From positions 1-64,000 of the forward strand of contig JAIBBM010000016.1 of assembly GCA_019694685.1 (NCBI GenBank): a DNA stretch of 64,000 nt. Direction: 5' to 3'. The number at the start of each line of letters is the position of its first letter. Position 1 is the stretch's first letter. The DNA is from Leptospirales bacterium. Lineage in GTDB: Bacteria > Spirochaetota > Leptospiria > Leptospirales > Leptonemataceae. Below the pieces are notes generated by a model, which had not been told where the DNA came from, ran no database searches, and saw nothing but the letters and a program-made list of their open reading frames with translations. The translations under genes were made by a program, and so were the position numbers. Below, in pieces: positions 8,469 through 17,147 of the stretch.

Positions 8469-9403
8469 TTGACTACCAAAAGTGCCCAAAGAGAAAGACG
8501 TATTCAACGGGACAAGCGAATGCCGTCTAACGCGAAGTTACTGGAAATCATTCACCTCCAAACAGAAATCGCCAAGCTAGGAATCGACCTGAGCCAGGTG
8601 ATGGCCCTCGTGGTAGATAGAACTATCCCGCTCGTCAGGGCAGACGGCGCGGCCATTGAACTGGCAGAAGGCGAAGATATGGTCTATCGCGCCGTATCGG
8701 GAAACGCGAAACCATTTCTCGGTTTGCGAATCAAGCGCAACGGAAGCCTATCGGGCCTGTGCGTACAAACGGGTGAAGTCTTATTGTGCGAAGACTCCGA
8801 AACAGACCCGAGGGTGGATCGCCAGACCACTCGAAAGATTGGGTTACGATCCATGATCGTTATGCCGCTGCGATACCGCGATGCAACAGTCGGTGTTTTG
8901 AAAGTCATGTCCGCAGAAGCTCACAAGTTCCAGAAAGAAGACGAAATGATTCTGGGTTTGCTGTCTGAAGTCGTGGCCGCGGCCATGTTTCATGCAACTC
9001 GCCTCGAAAGCGACGATCTCTTACACAAAGCCACACACGACGCATTGACGGATCTGGCCAACCGTTCTCTGTTCATGGATCGGCTGCGAAATATCTTGAG
9101 CTCGAGTAGCAATCAAGCAGGCCTTCTCATGATCGACATGGATGGGCTCAAGACGATCAACGATTCTCTTGGGCACCGTGCCGACGAATTGAGTTGTCTT
9201 TTGAGCGAGAATTCACTTTTGAAGGACAGACCATTCCCATTCATGCAAGCATCGGCGGGGCAAGCTTTCCAGAGGATTCTATGGATCTGGAGAAACTCAT
9301 TGAAACCGCTGACAGTAGAATGTATGCGGCCAAGCGAAGTCATAGACAGAACGCCGCATCCAATCCCCTGAACCAACCTTCGAAACGAAACAATCCAGAC
9401 TAA
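8469..9403 (+). pseudogene. GAF-GGDEF protein broken by an internal deletion and frameshift
   Basis: The first frame (8469-9371) encodes a complete GAF domain (about residues 25-180) and the first third of a GGDEF domain. That part includes 'HDALTDLANRSLFMDRL' and 'IDMDGLKTINDSLGH'. It leaves the family directly after 'GHRADE', at about 9185. The last third of the GGDEF domain ('IPIHASIGGASFPED...ADSRMYAAKRS') is present in another frame, ending at 9403. About 60 residues, including the GGDEF catalytic motif itself, are missing. A diguanylate cyclase has therefore lost its active site through a deletion that is not a multiple of three. The intact GAF domain could still be made. Start is TTG 8469 or ATG 8520. 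Confidence 0.85.
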
Positions 9404-9416
9404 CTCCCTGGACTTC

Positions 9417-11030
9417 TCAGGACCGGAAGTGATTTGCAAATCCGGGAACAATCGATCCGATCTCAGAACCAAGAATGCTCGCGGCAGTCATGACTCCTGA
9501 ACTCAGAGCGCTGGCTACTCCGCAAAACAGAATGTCCTGTCCCGTTACATATAGATTCTCAATCTGAGTTTGAGGTTTCATCCAGTTTTGTTCAAACCTT
9601 CCCACATTGTGATCAATTCCGTAAAGCTCGCCTCTGGAGTAATTTCCAAAATGCTCTGTGGACAGAGGTGTGGATAATTCGTAGTAGCTGATCTTACCTT
9701 CCGCCTGCGGGACATATTTATAAATTTTTTCAAGCAATTTCTTTGAAATGGATTCTTTGTAGTTTTCGTATTCATCTCCCCGCTTGTTCCATTCCGTTCC
9801 TTTCCATTTTTCAAACCAGGCATACGGCATGGGTGCAATCACATCGATGGTGGAACGGCCCGGATGATTTGTTTTCCAGAGCGGATCTTTCGCACTCGGA
9901 AAAGAAATATAGACGAGGGGGAAATCCAGATTTGGCTTTTCCAGGAATCGGGCGAGGCTCGCGTCGTGATCGTAGTCCTGGTAGACCCAGAGATTGCCCA
10001 TGGGCAATTTCAATTCTTCGGCGTCATGCTTCATTCCGGTGTAGAGGCATACGTGACCGATCGACGGACGAACCGTCTTCAATTTGGAGCCACCACCTAC
10101 CTTCTCTGCGGTTTCCGTGGAAAGGAGCTTACCGAATGTATTGAAATATCCAGCGCCGCTGATCACTCGGTCTGCCAGAATCTCATGACCATTTTCCAGG
10201 CGAACCCCCATCGCGCGGCTGCCGTTCACAAGAATCTGAGATACAGGTGCATTCACCAGAATCTTCCCGCCCGGTTTCTGGATTACCTTTTCGATGGTGC
10301 GAGCGATCTGAGATGCGCCTCCCGCCGGAAAATTTCCTCCATCCAGGTAGTGGTGAGCCACTGCCGCATGAATCATGAAGCTAGACTGTGCTGGAGGCAA
10401 ACCGTAGTTCCCCCATTGCGCAGTGAGAACCCCTCGGAGTTTTTTATTGCCAGTCAAATCTGCGAGCACTTCGCCGGTGGTTCGTCGCACGTATTTCGCA
10501 AGAATGGAATCAGATAGACTCGATGCCATCTTGCCCACTGCGTCCGGAAAAATCTTCTGGCTGACGTAAAATGGAATCGCAAGTCGATTGGCGCTCTTGA
10601 TCAGCTTGATGTAATTCTTGAGTGTGTCTTTTTCCCCGGGAAAATGACGGAGCAAATTGGCCATAAACTGTTCTTCGCCTGCCATGAAGTCATACCGTTC
10701 TTCACCGAAGAAAACGCTGTCGTACGTATCTCCCATATAAGACCATTCCAGCTTACCGTCCGTTACCAGATCAAACAGCAGTCTAAGTGGAGAGAGTCTT
10801 TTGTGAACTTCTCCAATGTAATGAACTCCCACGTCCCACTCGTAACCTTTGCGCGTGTAACTGTGAGTGAATCCTCCGGCAGTGTAGTGCTTTTCCAGCA
10901 CAAGCACTCGCTTCCCCGCCTTGGACAAAAGCGCCGCCGTGGACAAACTGCCCATGCCTGAACCAATGATCACAGCATCGTAGTGCGAATCCACTTCTTC
11001 CTGCTTGTATTTCGTTCCAACAAATGACAT
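9417..11030 (-). CDS. FAD-dependent oxidoreductase of the RetSat/phytoene-desaturase family
   Basis: About 537 residues. The N-terminus has the dinucleotide-binding motif 'DAVIIGSGMGSLSTAALL' followed by 'KRVLVLEKHYTAGGFTHSY'. This resembles all-trans-retinol 13,14-reductase and CrtI-type desaturases. The C-terminal 'NLYVTGQDILFCGVASALS' is the second FAD-contacting region. The family adds or removes hydrogens on polyene or lipid chains; no carotenoid genes are nearby, so the substrate is open. The ATG at 11030 was chosen over 11060 because GGGAGG lies a few bases upstream. The divergent TetR gene and two palindromes between them suggest repression by that regulator. Confidence 0.82.
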   Translation of the reverse strand: MSFVGTKYKQEEVDSHYDAVIIGSGMGSLSTAALLSKAGKRVLVLEKHYTAGGFTHSYTRKGYEWDVGVHYIGEVHKRLSPLRLLFDLVTDGKLEWSYMGDTYDSVFFGEERYDFMAGEEQFMANLLRHFPGEKDTLKNYIKLIKSANRLAIPFYVSQKIFPDAVGKMASSLSDSILAKYVRRTTGEVLADLTGNKKLRGVLTAQWGNYGLPPAQSSFMIHAAVAHHYLDGGNFPAGGASQIARTIEKVIQKPGGKILVNAPVSQILVNGSRAMGVRLENGHEILADRVISGAGYFNTFGKLLSTETAEKVGGGSKLKTVRPSIGHVCLYTGMKHDAEELKLPMGNLWVYQDYDHDASLARFLEKPNLDFPLVYISFPSAKDPLWKTNHPGRSTIDVIAPMPYAWFEKWKGTEWNKRGDEYENYKESISKKLLEKIYKYVPQAEGKISYYELSTPLSTEHFGNYSRGELYGIDHNVGRFEQNWMKPQTQIENLYVTGQDILFCGVASALSSGVMTAASILGSEIGSIVPGFANHFRS

Positions 11031-11065
11031 AGGGCCTCCCTGTGCTCGCCAGCCTGACATTGCAC

Positions 11066-11107
11066 AATGTAACCATTGGTAACATTGATGTTTCCCGTGG
11101 CAACATT
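11066..11107. promoter_or_regulatory. Two adjacent palindromic operators between oxidoreductase and TetR gene
   Basis: Positions 11066-11086 form a 21-bp palindrome, with arms AATGT-A-ACCA and TGGT-A-ACATT around one central base and a single mismatched pair. Positions 11087-11107 form a second, weaker copy, with arms GATGTTTCC and GGCAACATT. The two share ATGTT..CC...GG..AACAT and lie directly side by side in the divergent promoter region. This is the size and place expected of operators for the TetR protein encoded at 11149; the binding itself is inferred. Confidence 0.7.
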
Positions 11108-11148
11108 TTTAATTGTAATTTTCCCTGGCGACCGACTGCTGGTTTGAG

Positions 11149-11736
11149 ATGAAAAAGCCTTACCACCACGGAAACCTCAAAGAAGAACTCATTGCTGCCG
11201 GTATTTCTGTGCTAAAAAAGGAGGGAACCGGGGGCCTGCGTCTGCGTGAAGTGGCTGGCCTTGTGGGTGTAAGCCACGCTTCTCTTTACAGGCACTTTAC
11301 AAATAAGGAAGAACTCCTGGCCGCCATCGCAGAACAGGGGTTTCGCGGGCTCATTGAAAACGTGGAGCTCTACAAGAAGCGCGCCGGCTCCAATTTCAAA
11401 TCGCAGTTCATCGAGTCTGGCCGCGCTTATGTGGATTTTGCCGCGTCACACAAGGAACAGTTTCATATCATGTTCAGCGGAATCATTCCGGATCGAAAAA
11501 AGCACCCGGCCCTGGCGCTCGCGGCGGAAGAATCGTTTGGGCAGCTGGTGCAGATTGTGGAAGAATGCAGAGAGGCAGGAGTGATTCCCTCCCACAGAGA
11601 TAGAAAAGTGCACACTCTGGCTGCCTGGTCCATGCTTCATGGCATCGCCACTCTCTTGATCGAAGGCCAGATTCCAGGGGGCAGATCGCGCACTCGAGCC
11701 ATCACACGATCTCTTCTGATTTTGTTGACTGTGTGA
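11149..11736 (+). CDS. TetR/AcrR-family repressor (WHG-type C-terminal domain)
   Basis: 195 residues. The N-terminal DNA-binding domain spans about residues 8-55; its helix-turn-helix is 'LRLREVAGLVGVSHASLYRHFTNKEELL', split across helices 2-3. The ligand domain carries 'HTLAAWSMLHGIATLLIEG', the WHG-type motif. It is divergent from the RetSat-like oxidoreductase, with two adjacent palindromes in the gap, so it probably represses that gene and itself. The inducer is probably a hydrophobic substrate of the enzyme, by analogy with the family. Confidence 0.88.
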   Translation: MKKPYHHGNLKEELIAAGISVLKKEGTGGLRLREVAGLVGVSHASLYRHFTNKEELLAAIAEQGFRGLIENVELYKKRAGSNFKSQFIESGRAYVDFAASHKEQFHIMFSGIIPDRKKHPALALAAEESFGQLVQIVEECREAGVIPSHRDRKVHTLAAWSMLHGIATLLIEGQIPGGRSRTRAITRSLLILLTV

Positions 11737-11833
11737 TTCGCACAGACGCAGAGCCTTACTTTTTCCCTCCCCATCCCCCGTTTTTATTGACACTTCTTTC
11801 TATTGGATGCGTCTCTCATCTGTGGGTGCAACA

Positions 11834-12310
11834 ATGAAGATTCGATCGTTTCTCAACATCGCGGCTCTGTCTCTGGCGTTTGCCTTTTCAACGGCGTCTC
11901 TTCGCGCGGAGCCAGTCGTTCTGACGGAAGACGTTCTGAAAAGATACATGGCGATTTTTCCCAGCTATATGAGAATCACTCTGGAGCTAGACGGTACCTC
12001 TAAAATGCGGGAAGGTGCAGCAAAAGAAGCAAAGGTAACAGAATTGATAGAGAAGAGGAATGCCCTTCTCACTGCGAATGGATGGGAGGATTTCTCCGAG
12101 TACATGGAAGTGGACGCCCGCGTTGTGCGCGCCATGACTCCGCTGGGCATCCTGGAAAAACTCAAGAATGCATCAGAGCCTGACAGAAAGAAAGCGGAAG
12201 ATACAGTTGCAGCACAGCTTCAGGATTACACTCCGGAAGAAATTGCTCTGGTAAAAAAGAACCTGGTAGGCCTTACAAAGATGCGGCGTGATGCTCTGGC
12301 TGGAAGGTAA
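11834..12310 (+). CDS. Small exported helical protein, unknown function
   Basis: The ATG at 11834 begins a clear signal peptide: MKIRSF, then a hydrophobic core, and cleavage after 'SLRA'. The mature part is about 130 residues, mostly charged helices ('DGTSKMREGAAKEAKVTELIEKR'), with no cysteines and no recognised domain. An earlier ATG at 11807 would add nine residues before the signal. Probably periplasmic. TTGACA occurs about 45 bp upstream, but no good -10 hexamer follows, so I do not call a promoter. Confidence 0.65.
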   Translation: MKIRSFLNIAALSLAFAFSTASLRAEPVVLTEDVLKRYMAIFPSYMRITLELDGTSKMREGAAKEAKVTELIEKRNALLTANGWEDFSEYMEVDARVVRAMTPLGILEKLKNASEPDRKKAEDTVAAQLQDYTPEEIALVKKNLVGLTKMRRDALAGR

Positions 12311-12398
12311 AGCGCGCATAATCTTCTCTCCATAATAAAAAGGTCGCGGATTATAGACCGCGGCGACAGGCGCCAGATGATCCGCTATCATCCTGACT

Positions 12399-13508
12399 AT
12401 GCGACCATGGATCAGGGCCTGTTTCATCTCTCTTTTGTCCAGCCTGGCGGCCCAATGCAACCAGAGCTCCAAATGCAAGGAGGCAGATGCAAGTTGCAAC
12501 GTCCTTCCCCTGCTGCTTTATTCAAAGGTTGCCGTCGCAACCAATCTCTACGTTGTAAACGCCACGTCCGGTTCACTTTCAGAGTACTCCATTGACAGGG
12601 GCACGGGACTGCTCTCCTCCGTTGGAACCGCGACAGGTATGGCAGGCACGAACGGTGTGCAGGTGGATCCGCTCGGTCGTTTTGTCTTCGTGGCCGCCTC
12701 GACCACGCCCAGGATCCATCGTTTCGCCATCGATACGACGGGTGCGCTCTCGGTCCTTGGCACAACGACACCCAATTCAACATTTCCTATTGGCCTCTGC
12801 GCTGATCCCACGGGCGCCTATTTATTCAGCGTGGTCGCCGGGAATGGAACAGTGGAAGGTTTCAGTGTGAGCAGTAATTCAGTGCTCACAAGTACGGGAA
12901 CCGCATTGGCCGCAGCGGGCGGAATCTCTCTGCGCATCCATCCATCCGGCCGATTTATGTATACGACGAACTCAGGAGCCGCCAATATTTCCGCTTACTC
13001 GCTTAGCGTCGGAGCTCCAACAAACATCCTTACAACCGCGTCCGGAGGGACTTCACCGCAGGGGATCGCGCTGGATCCTACCGGCAATTTTCTATATGTC
13101 GCAAATTCGGGCGGCACACCCAACATCGCCATCTTCTCTATCAATCAGAGCACAGGCATTCCGACCCTGCAGACTACTATCAACTCAACGAGCGTCTACG
13201 GTATCGTAGTCGATCCAACGGGTCAGTACGCGTACACAACCAATCAGGGTGCTTCCAATACTGTGTCCACATACAGACGCGACAGTGCGGGACTTCTCAC
13301 GTTAGTCGGCACTGTAGCGGCCGGAACGGCACCGGCATTTCTTGCGATCGATCCACAGAGCAAATTTTTGTATGTGAGCAACAACAATACTGCAACGCAG
13401 TACGTTTCACAATATCGAATCGTTTCAGGCCTTCCTGTTTCCATAGGAACCATCGCAGCGGGAGACGGCGGGTATTTTGTAGATTTGCTGGTGAAATATT
13501 TCTACTGA
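12399..13508 (+). CDS. Beta-propeller lipoprotein (YncE/lactonase-like fold)
   Basis: 369 residues. A signal peptide with a lipobox-like 'SLAAQC' predicts a lipoprotein. The rest is a run of about seven repeats with the recurring element 'DPTGxYLY', for example 'VQVDPLGRFVFVAAS', 'LCADPTGAYLFSVVA' and 'IALDPTGNFLYVANS'. That is the pattern of the 6-phosphogluconolactonase-like/YncE seven-bladed propellers. Catalytic lactonase residues cannot be confirmed, so it may be a binding protein. A broken relative lies at 27444-27657, so propellers of this type have been duplicated here. Confidence 0.82.
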   Translation: MRPWIRACFISLLSSLAAQCNQSSKCKEADASCNVLPLLLYSKVAVATNLYVVNATSGSLSEYSIDRGTGLLSSVGTATGMAGTNGVQVDPLGRFVFVAASTTPRIHRFAIDTTGALSVLGTTTPNSTFPIGLCADPTGAYLFSVVAGNGTVEGFSVSSNSVLTSTGTALAAAGGISLRIHPSGRFMYTTNSGAANISAYSLSVGAPTNILTTASGGTSPQGIALDPTGNFLYVANSGGTPNIAIFSINQSTGIPTLQTTINSTSVYGIVVDPTGQYAYTTNQGASNTVSTYRRDSAGLLTLVGTVAAGTAPAFLAIDPQSKFLYVSNNNTATQYVSQYRIVSGLPVSIGTIAAGDGGYFVDLLVKYFY

Positions 13509-13522
13509 GTAAAGGATGATTG

Positions 13523-15157
13523 TCACACGGCTGAAGCAAAGTCATGCCGCACATCCGGCCTTGCCCTGTATTCGCGCGGAGTCAGCCCCGTGACTCGCTT
13601 GAACTCTATATTGAAAGATGATTTAGATGCGAAACCAGAATCAAAAGCAATCTGCAGAATATTCAGATCACTGTTTGCCATCAGCTCTTTTGCTTCCAGA
13701 ACTCTATGATACGCCAGCAACTTAGGAAAACTGGTATTCAACTGAGCATTGCAAATCTCAGACAACTGATGGGGTGTGATGCCAATGTGGCTGGCAAGTT
13801 CTGCAAGAGAGAGATCCTCCTTCTTAAATAGCTTCTCCGTTCGCAAAGAGTGATCCAGACTTTCTAGAATTTTTCCTACATTCACACCGGATAGTTTGCT
13901 CCTGGAATAACCGACTTTCTTCTTCGCGGATCGCTCGCGAGACTGAGAAGCAAGCTTCGCAAGAGTAGAATGCATCTCGCGCTCCAGATCCAGACGTGCA
14001 CTCTCCATCGTTCTGTATCTCCTGTACAAACTGAGTATAAAGAAGAGAGCATCAAACGGAAAAAATGCAGTTTGACCGTAGAAAAAAAGCGAATGAAACG
14101 GGATGATGCGTCCTGCGGAAAGCATGTATAGAATTCCTGCCAGATACACTGCCCCCCAGACGAATGCAAACATCCACATATCAATCCGTCCTGGTTCGAT
14201 CTGTCGCATGGTCAAAAAGAGAAAGATTGGAATCCAGAGCAAATAGATCACAGTGAGTGAACGGGAGAATATCACATTCTGGGCTGAAAACAATGTGCCG
14301 ATTGCTATGATGAGAGAAAGAACAGTCACTGACGTAACAAGAATATTGAGCCTCGGCCTGCGTTCCGCAAGATCAGTGAAGGCGCGAAAGAAAGAAGTAC
14401 CAAACGCAAGACTCAGAGCCTGCGCGAAAAAATACAGGTGATTCTGGATGTAGGATGATTCCGGCCAGAGGAGCCTGTAAAAAGAGGAAAAGAGTGCCGC
14501 AAACGCAAGAGTCTGCGATGCAACGTATCCAACATACAGCAAGTATACGAAGTCGCGCAATGCGAGAAAAATTCCAAAGGCAACAAGACAGAGCATCAAT
14601 GTAAATCCGGCATAAAGCGCGCTTAAGAAAGTGCGCCTCTCTGTAAAGCCACGCAAGTTCGATTCAGTGCGCAGAGTCACAGGCATCATCAGAAGAGATG
14701 TGCTCTGCAAACGAATCAAATAGCTCTTACCAGATTCAACTGGAAATGTTGGATAGTCGCTCCACGGCACAGCCCAGGAAGATCGTGGATAGAAATCACC
14801 TGCCCTTGCAACAGCAGACTCCGGATTTTCCAGGGAATAGAGTTCCGCCCGATCCAGAGTGAGCGATTCAAACACAAGAAACATGCTCTGCTTGCCACTT
14901 GTACGAGGTGTGGAAAATTTTAGCCAGTGAGCTGCGTCAGAAAATCCTTCATCTAGAATTGCGCCTGCCACAGGTTTGAAATCTGCACGCACTACGTCTC
15001 TGGCCGTCCAATTTCGAGCGTTGTCTTTGAAGCCGGCCAGGTACGGAATGGCAGAGACTTCACCGCTTGCGGCATCTTCTGAAGCCACAGAACAACCCGA
15101 AGACAACAAACACAGCGTAAAGCAACAACCAATGGCGTTGGTTCGAATCCGGGGCAT
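13523..15157 (-). CDS. 7TMR-DISM receptor fused to an AraC-type DNA-binding domain
   Basis: 544 residues. A lipoprotein-type signal ('CLLSSGCSVA') is followed by a DISM2-type extracytoplasmic domain (about 30-180), seven membrane helices (about 185-390) and a cytoplasmic helix. The end is an AraC/XylS helix-turn-helix domain (about 435-540), including 'LSLAELASHIGITPHQLSEI' and the conserved end 'FNIEFKRVTGLTPREYR'. A transcription factor anchored in the membrane would read an external signal and act on DNA directly. Targets are unknown. It lies in the same direction as, and about 100 bp after, the secreted protein gene upstream, and is convergent with the propeller gene. Confidence 0.9.
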   Translation of the reverse strand: MPRIRTNAIGCCFTLCLLSSGCSVASEDAASGEVSAIPYLAGFKDNARNWTARDVVRADFKPVAGAILDEGFSDAAHWLKFSTPRTSGKQSMFLVFESLTLDRAELYSLENPESAVARAGDFYPRSSWAVPWSDYPTFPVESGKSYLIRLQSTSLLMMPVTLRTESNLRGFTERRTFLSALYAGFTLMLCLVAFGIFLALRDFVYLLYVGYVASQTLAFAALFSSFYRLLWPESSYIQNHLYFFAQALSLAFGTSFFRAFTDLAERRPRLNILVTSVTVLSLIIAIGTLFSAQNVIFSRSLTVIYLLWIPIFLFLTMRQIEPGRIDMWMFAFVWGAVYLAGILYMLSAGRIIPFHSLFFYGQTAFFPFDALFFILSLYRRYRTMESARLDLEREMHSTLAKLASQSRERSAKKKVGYSRSKLSGVNVGKILESLDHSLRTEKLFKKEDLSLAELASHIGITPHQLSEICNAQLNTSFPKLLAYHRVLEAKELMANSDLNILQIAFDSGFASKSSFNIEFKRVTGLTPREYRARPDVRHDFASAV

Positions 15158-15206
15158 GCGGTGCAGTCGGCATGACGAGTCCAGGCCGTAAACACTGTTT
15201 TTGAAA

Positions 15207-15259
15207 CGATCGCCTAACGCTATGATCAGCGGGCCTTCCGCGAGGCCCCGCGAGCTGTT
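15207..15259. repeat. Inverted-repeat element downstream of the secreted-protein gene
   Basis: GCCTAAC at 15207 is followed by the imperfect hairpin GCGGGCC-ttccgcga-GGCCCCGC, which has one extra base in one arm. On the minus strand it follows the stop codon of 15260-16993. It may be a transcription terminator without a T-run, or a recombination site; see the cassette-border finding. Confidence 0.45.
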
Positions 15260-16993
15260 CTATTTTTTGCGAACTTCAATCTCGAAGAGCGGATACGCAT
15301 CGAGCACAGGATCGTAGTCCGCTCCTGTGTAGTGCTCTCCCAGAGTGTAAGAGCTAAAGTCCTCGAATCGCTGGAAACTGCGCGCGCGTCCCTCCGTCTT
15401 TCCTGCCTCGGGAGGCAGAATCTGGCGCACTGCAGTCACAACGGATCCTGGACTTCCACGACTGCAGGAATGTCTCTGCGACCCAATGACCACTGTGCAG
15501 TTTATCTTATAGCGAACGCCAGGTGCATCATCTAACTCCACCATCTGTCGGGCTTCCATTCGTGCGGGGAATCCTGGCACAATCTGACCCACCATCGGCG
15601 GATCAAAATTTGGATCGTATTTCAGGGTAAGAAATTTATGAAACATCGCACCCACTGTCACTGCAGGCTTTGGGATTTGAATGGAAGCATCGGCTTTCGA
15701 GGCACTGATTTCTAGAGACACGCCTTCGAGGGCCCCACCATCCGCTGAGCGCAAGCGAAAGCTCAACCGGGCCGGTACATTTAGATCTCCGTACGGTCCA
15801 ACGTTCGGATTCAGATATCTACTTGCTCCCAGACGAAAGTCTGGATTGATCCTGAGACTGTCCGAATTCTCTTTCGCATCTGTGTCAAAGACCTGAACAG
15901 ACGGCACTTCCATTGGCTTAATTTCGCATTCTGGACGAACGCACGCGTATGCATTCATAGACGCCATCAGAGAACCCCACGGTTTTTTCCGTAGAGAGAA
16001 TGTAGTCTTTCGCATCCACTCTCCGAGCAACTCTGGTTTATCGCCCGCCTGAGTGCCGTAGCGGATCATACCTGTGAAGCGAATAACGGTATGGTTCGCG
16101 TCCGGTTCGAAATTCATGTATTTCACGGAGCGATACTCATCGCGAGCGCTACCGCCGCGCGAAAGACGGGCCACCAGATCATAGTGACTCTGCCATCCAT
16201 TCTTCGCGACGAGCGCGTATGCGGGACGTAGTGTTCGAATGCCTGTATTCGCATTCACTACTTCTGGTCCGGTCCATGGCGATGCGGAAGCGAGTCGAGG
16301 TAAGCCAGGGGACAGAAGAAGCCGACCAGAGAGCATCACCATCCCGGATTTTCCGATCTCGTCTGTGTAACCATAGTCACGAAATTCGGAAGCATCTGGC
16401 CATGGATGATTCGGGAAATCCTGAAAAGGCATTTGTTTCAAGCGAATGCTGAAATCAGGTTGTTGCACCTGGAAACGAAGGAGGTAGTGTGTATTTGGAT
16501 CCGATTCAGGCGTGCGCAACAGTGGATTCACTCGCGCGATCTTTGTGAACGTAAGCCATGTGCCGCCATATAGCATGCCTTTCTCGTTTGGAAAGCGATC
16601 ACTCGCGGACTCAGAATCGTTCGAGAAACCGATCTCATAAGCTTCCAGAGAAATTTCTGCACCCTGAGGCGAACCGGTAAAACCGTCCATGCGAATCGAA
16701 TAGTTGGATGGATGCGGAGCCTGGCGCGGCGCGCTCAAAAAGACTCCGCTCTGACAACAGGGGTAGTCAAAAGTTCGCGGTATAAAGTAGATTCGCACGC
16801 CCATGGGAATAAGCGGATAATTTCCAGGGCCCCATCCTCCAAATAACTGAGCATGATAATGATAGAGTTCATACTCTGCAAATTTATGTTGTTCCAGTGG
16901 CTGGAAATTGCTTTCGCTCTGAGCGTGCGAAGAACCAATCAGGCTAAAAAACAAAACAAGAAACGGAAAAGCGAAACGCTGGATTAGATGCAT
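15260..16993 (-). CDS. Large secreted protein of unknown function
   Basis: About 577 residues from the ATG at 16993; the ATG at 17020 is an alternative that adds nine residues. Residues 1-25 are a signal peptide ending 'GSSHAQ'. The mature part is rich in beta-strand-like stretches and aromatic residues ('FAEYELYHYHAQLFGG'). It contains a few cysteines (CC near residue 80, C...C around 'ACVRPEC') that could form disulfides. No domain is recognised. It follows the giant cyclase on the same strand with a gap of about 150 bp. I assign no function. Confidence 0.65.
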   Translation of the reverse strand: MHLIQRFAFPFLVLFFSLIGSSHAQSESNFQPLEQHKFAEYELYHYHAQLFGGWGPGNYPLIPMGVRIYFIPRTFDYPCCQSGVFLSAPRQAPHPSNYSIRMDGFTGSPQGAEISLEAYEIGFSNDSESASDRFPNEKGMLYGGTWLTFTKIARVNPLLRTPESDPNTHYLLRFQVQQPDFSIRLKQMPFQDFPNHPWPDASEFRDYGYTDEIGKSGMVMLSGRLLLSPGLPRLASASPWTGPEVVNANTGIRTLRPAYALVAKNGWQSHYDLVARLSRGGSARDEYRSVKYMNFEPDANHTVIRFTGMIRYGTQAGDKPELLGEWMRKTTFSLRKKPWGSLMASMNAYACVRPECEIKPMEVPSVQVFDTDAKENSDSLRINPDFRLGASRYLNPNVGPYGDLNVPARLSFRLRSADGGALEGVSLEISASKADASIQIPKPAVTVGAMFHKFLTLKYDPNFDPPMVGQIVPGFPARMEARQMVELDDAPGVRYKINCTVVIGSQRHSCSRGSPGSVVTAVRQILPPEAGKTEGRARSFQRFEDFSSYTLGEHYTGADYDPVLDAYPLFEIEVRKK

Positions 16994-17147
16994 GCGCAAA
17001 AGCACATGCCAGGAGGACACATCTCAAGCAGAAAACGGATTCTAACTCACGAGAGGATGAGATGGATTCGCATTTTAAAACAGATCAGATAAATGTTCGG
17101 GGGAAATTCTCCCCTATCGTTTTACTTAAACAAGTAGCCTAACCTCA

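Noticed and set aside
10783..11169. Minus-strand frame across the operator region
   Set aside because: Frame-shifted shadow of the RetSat-like gene; no independent support.
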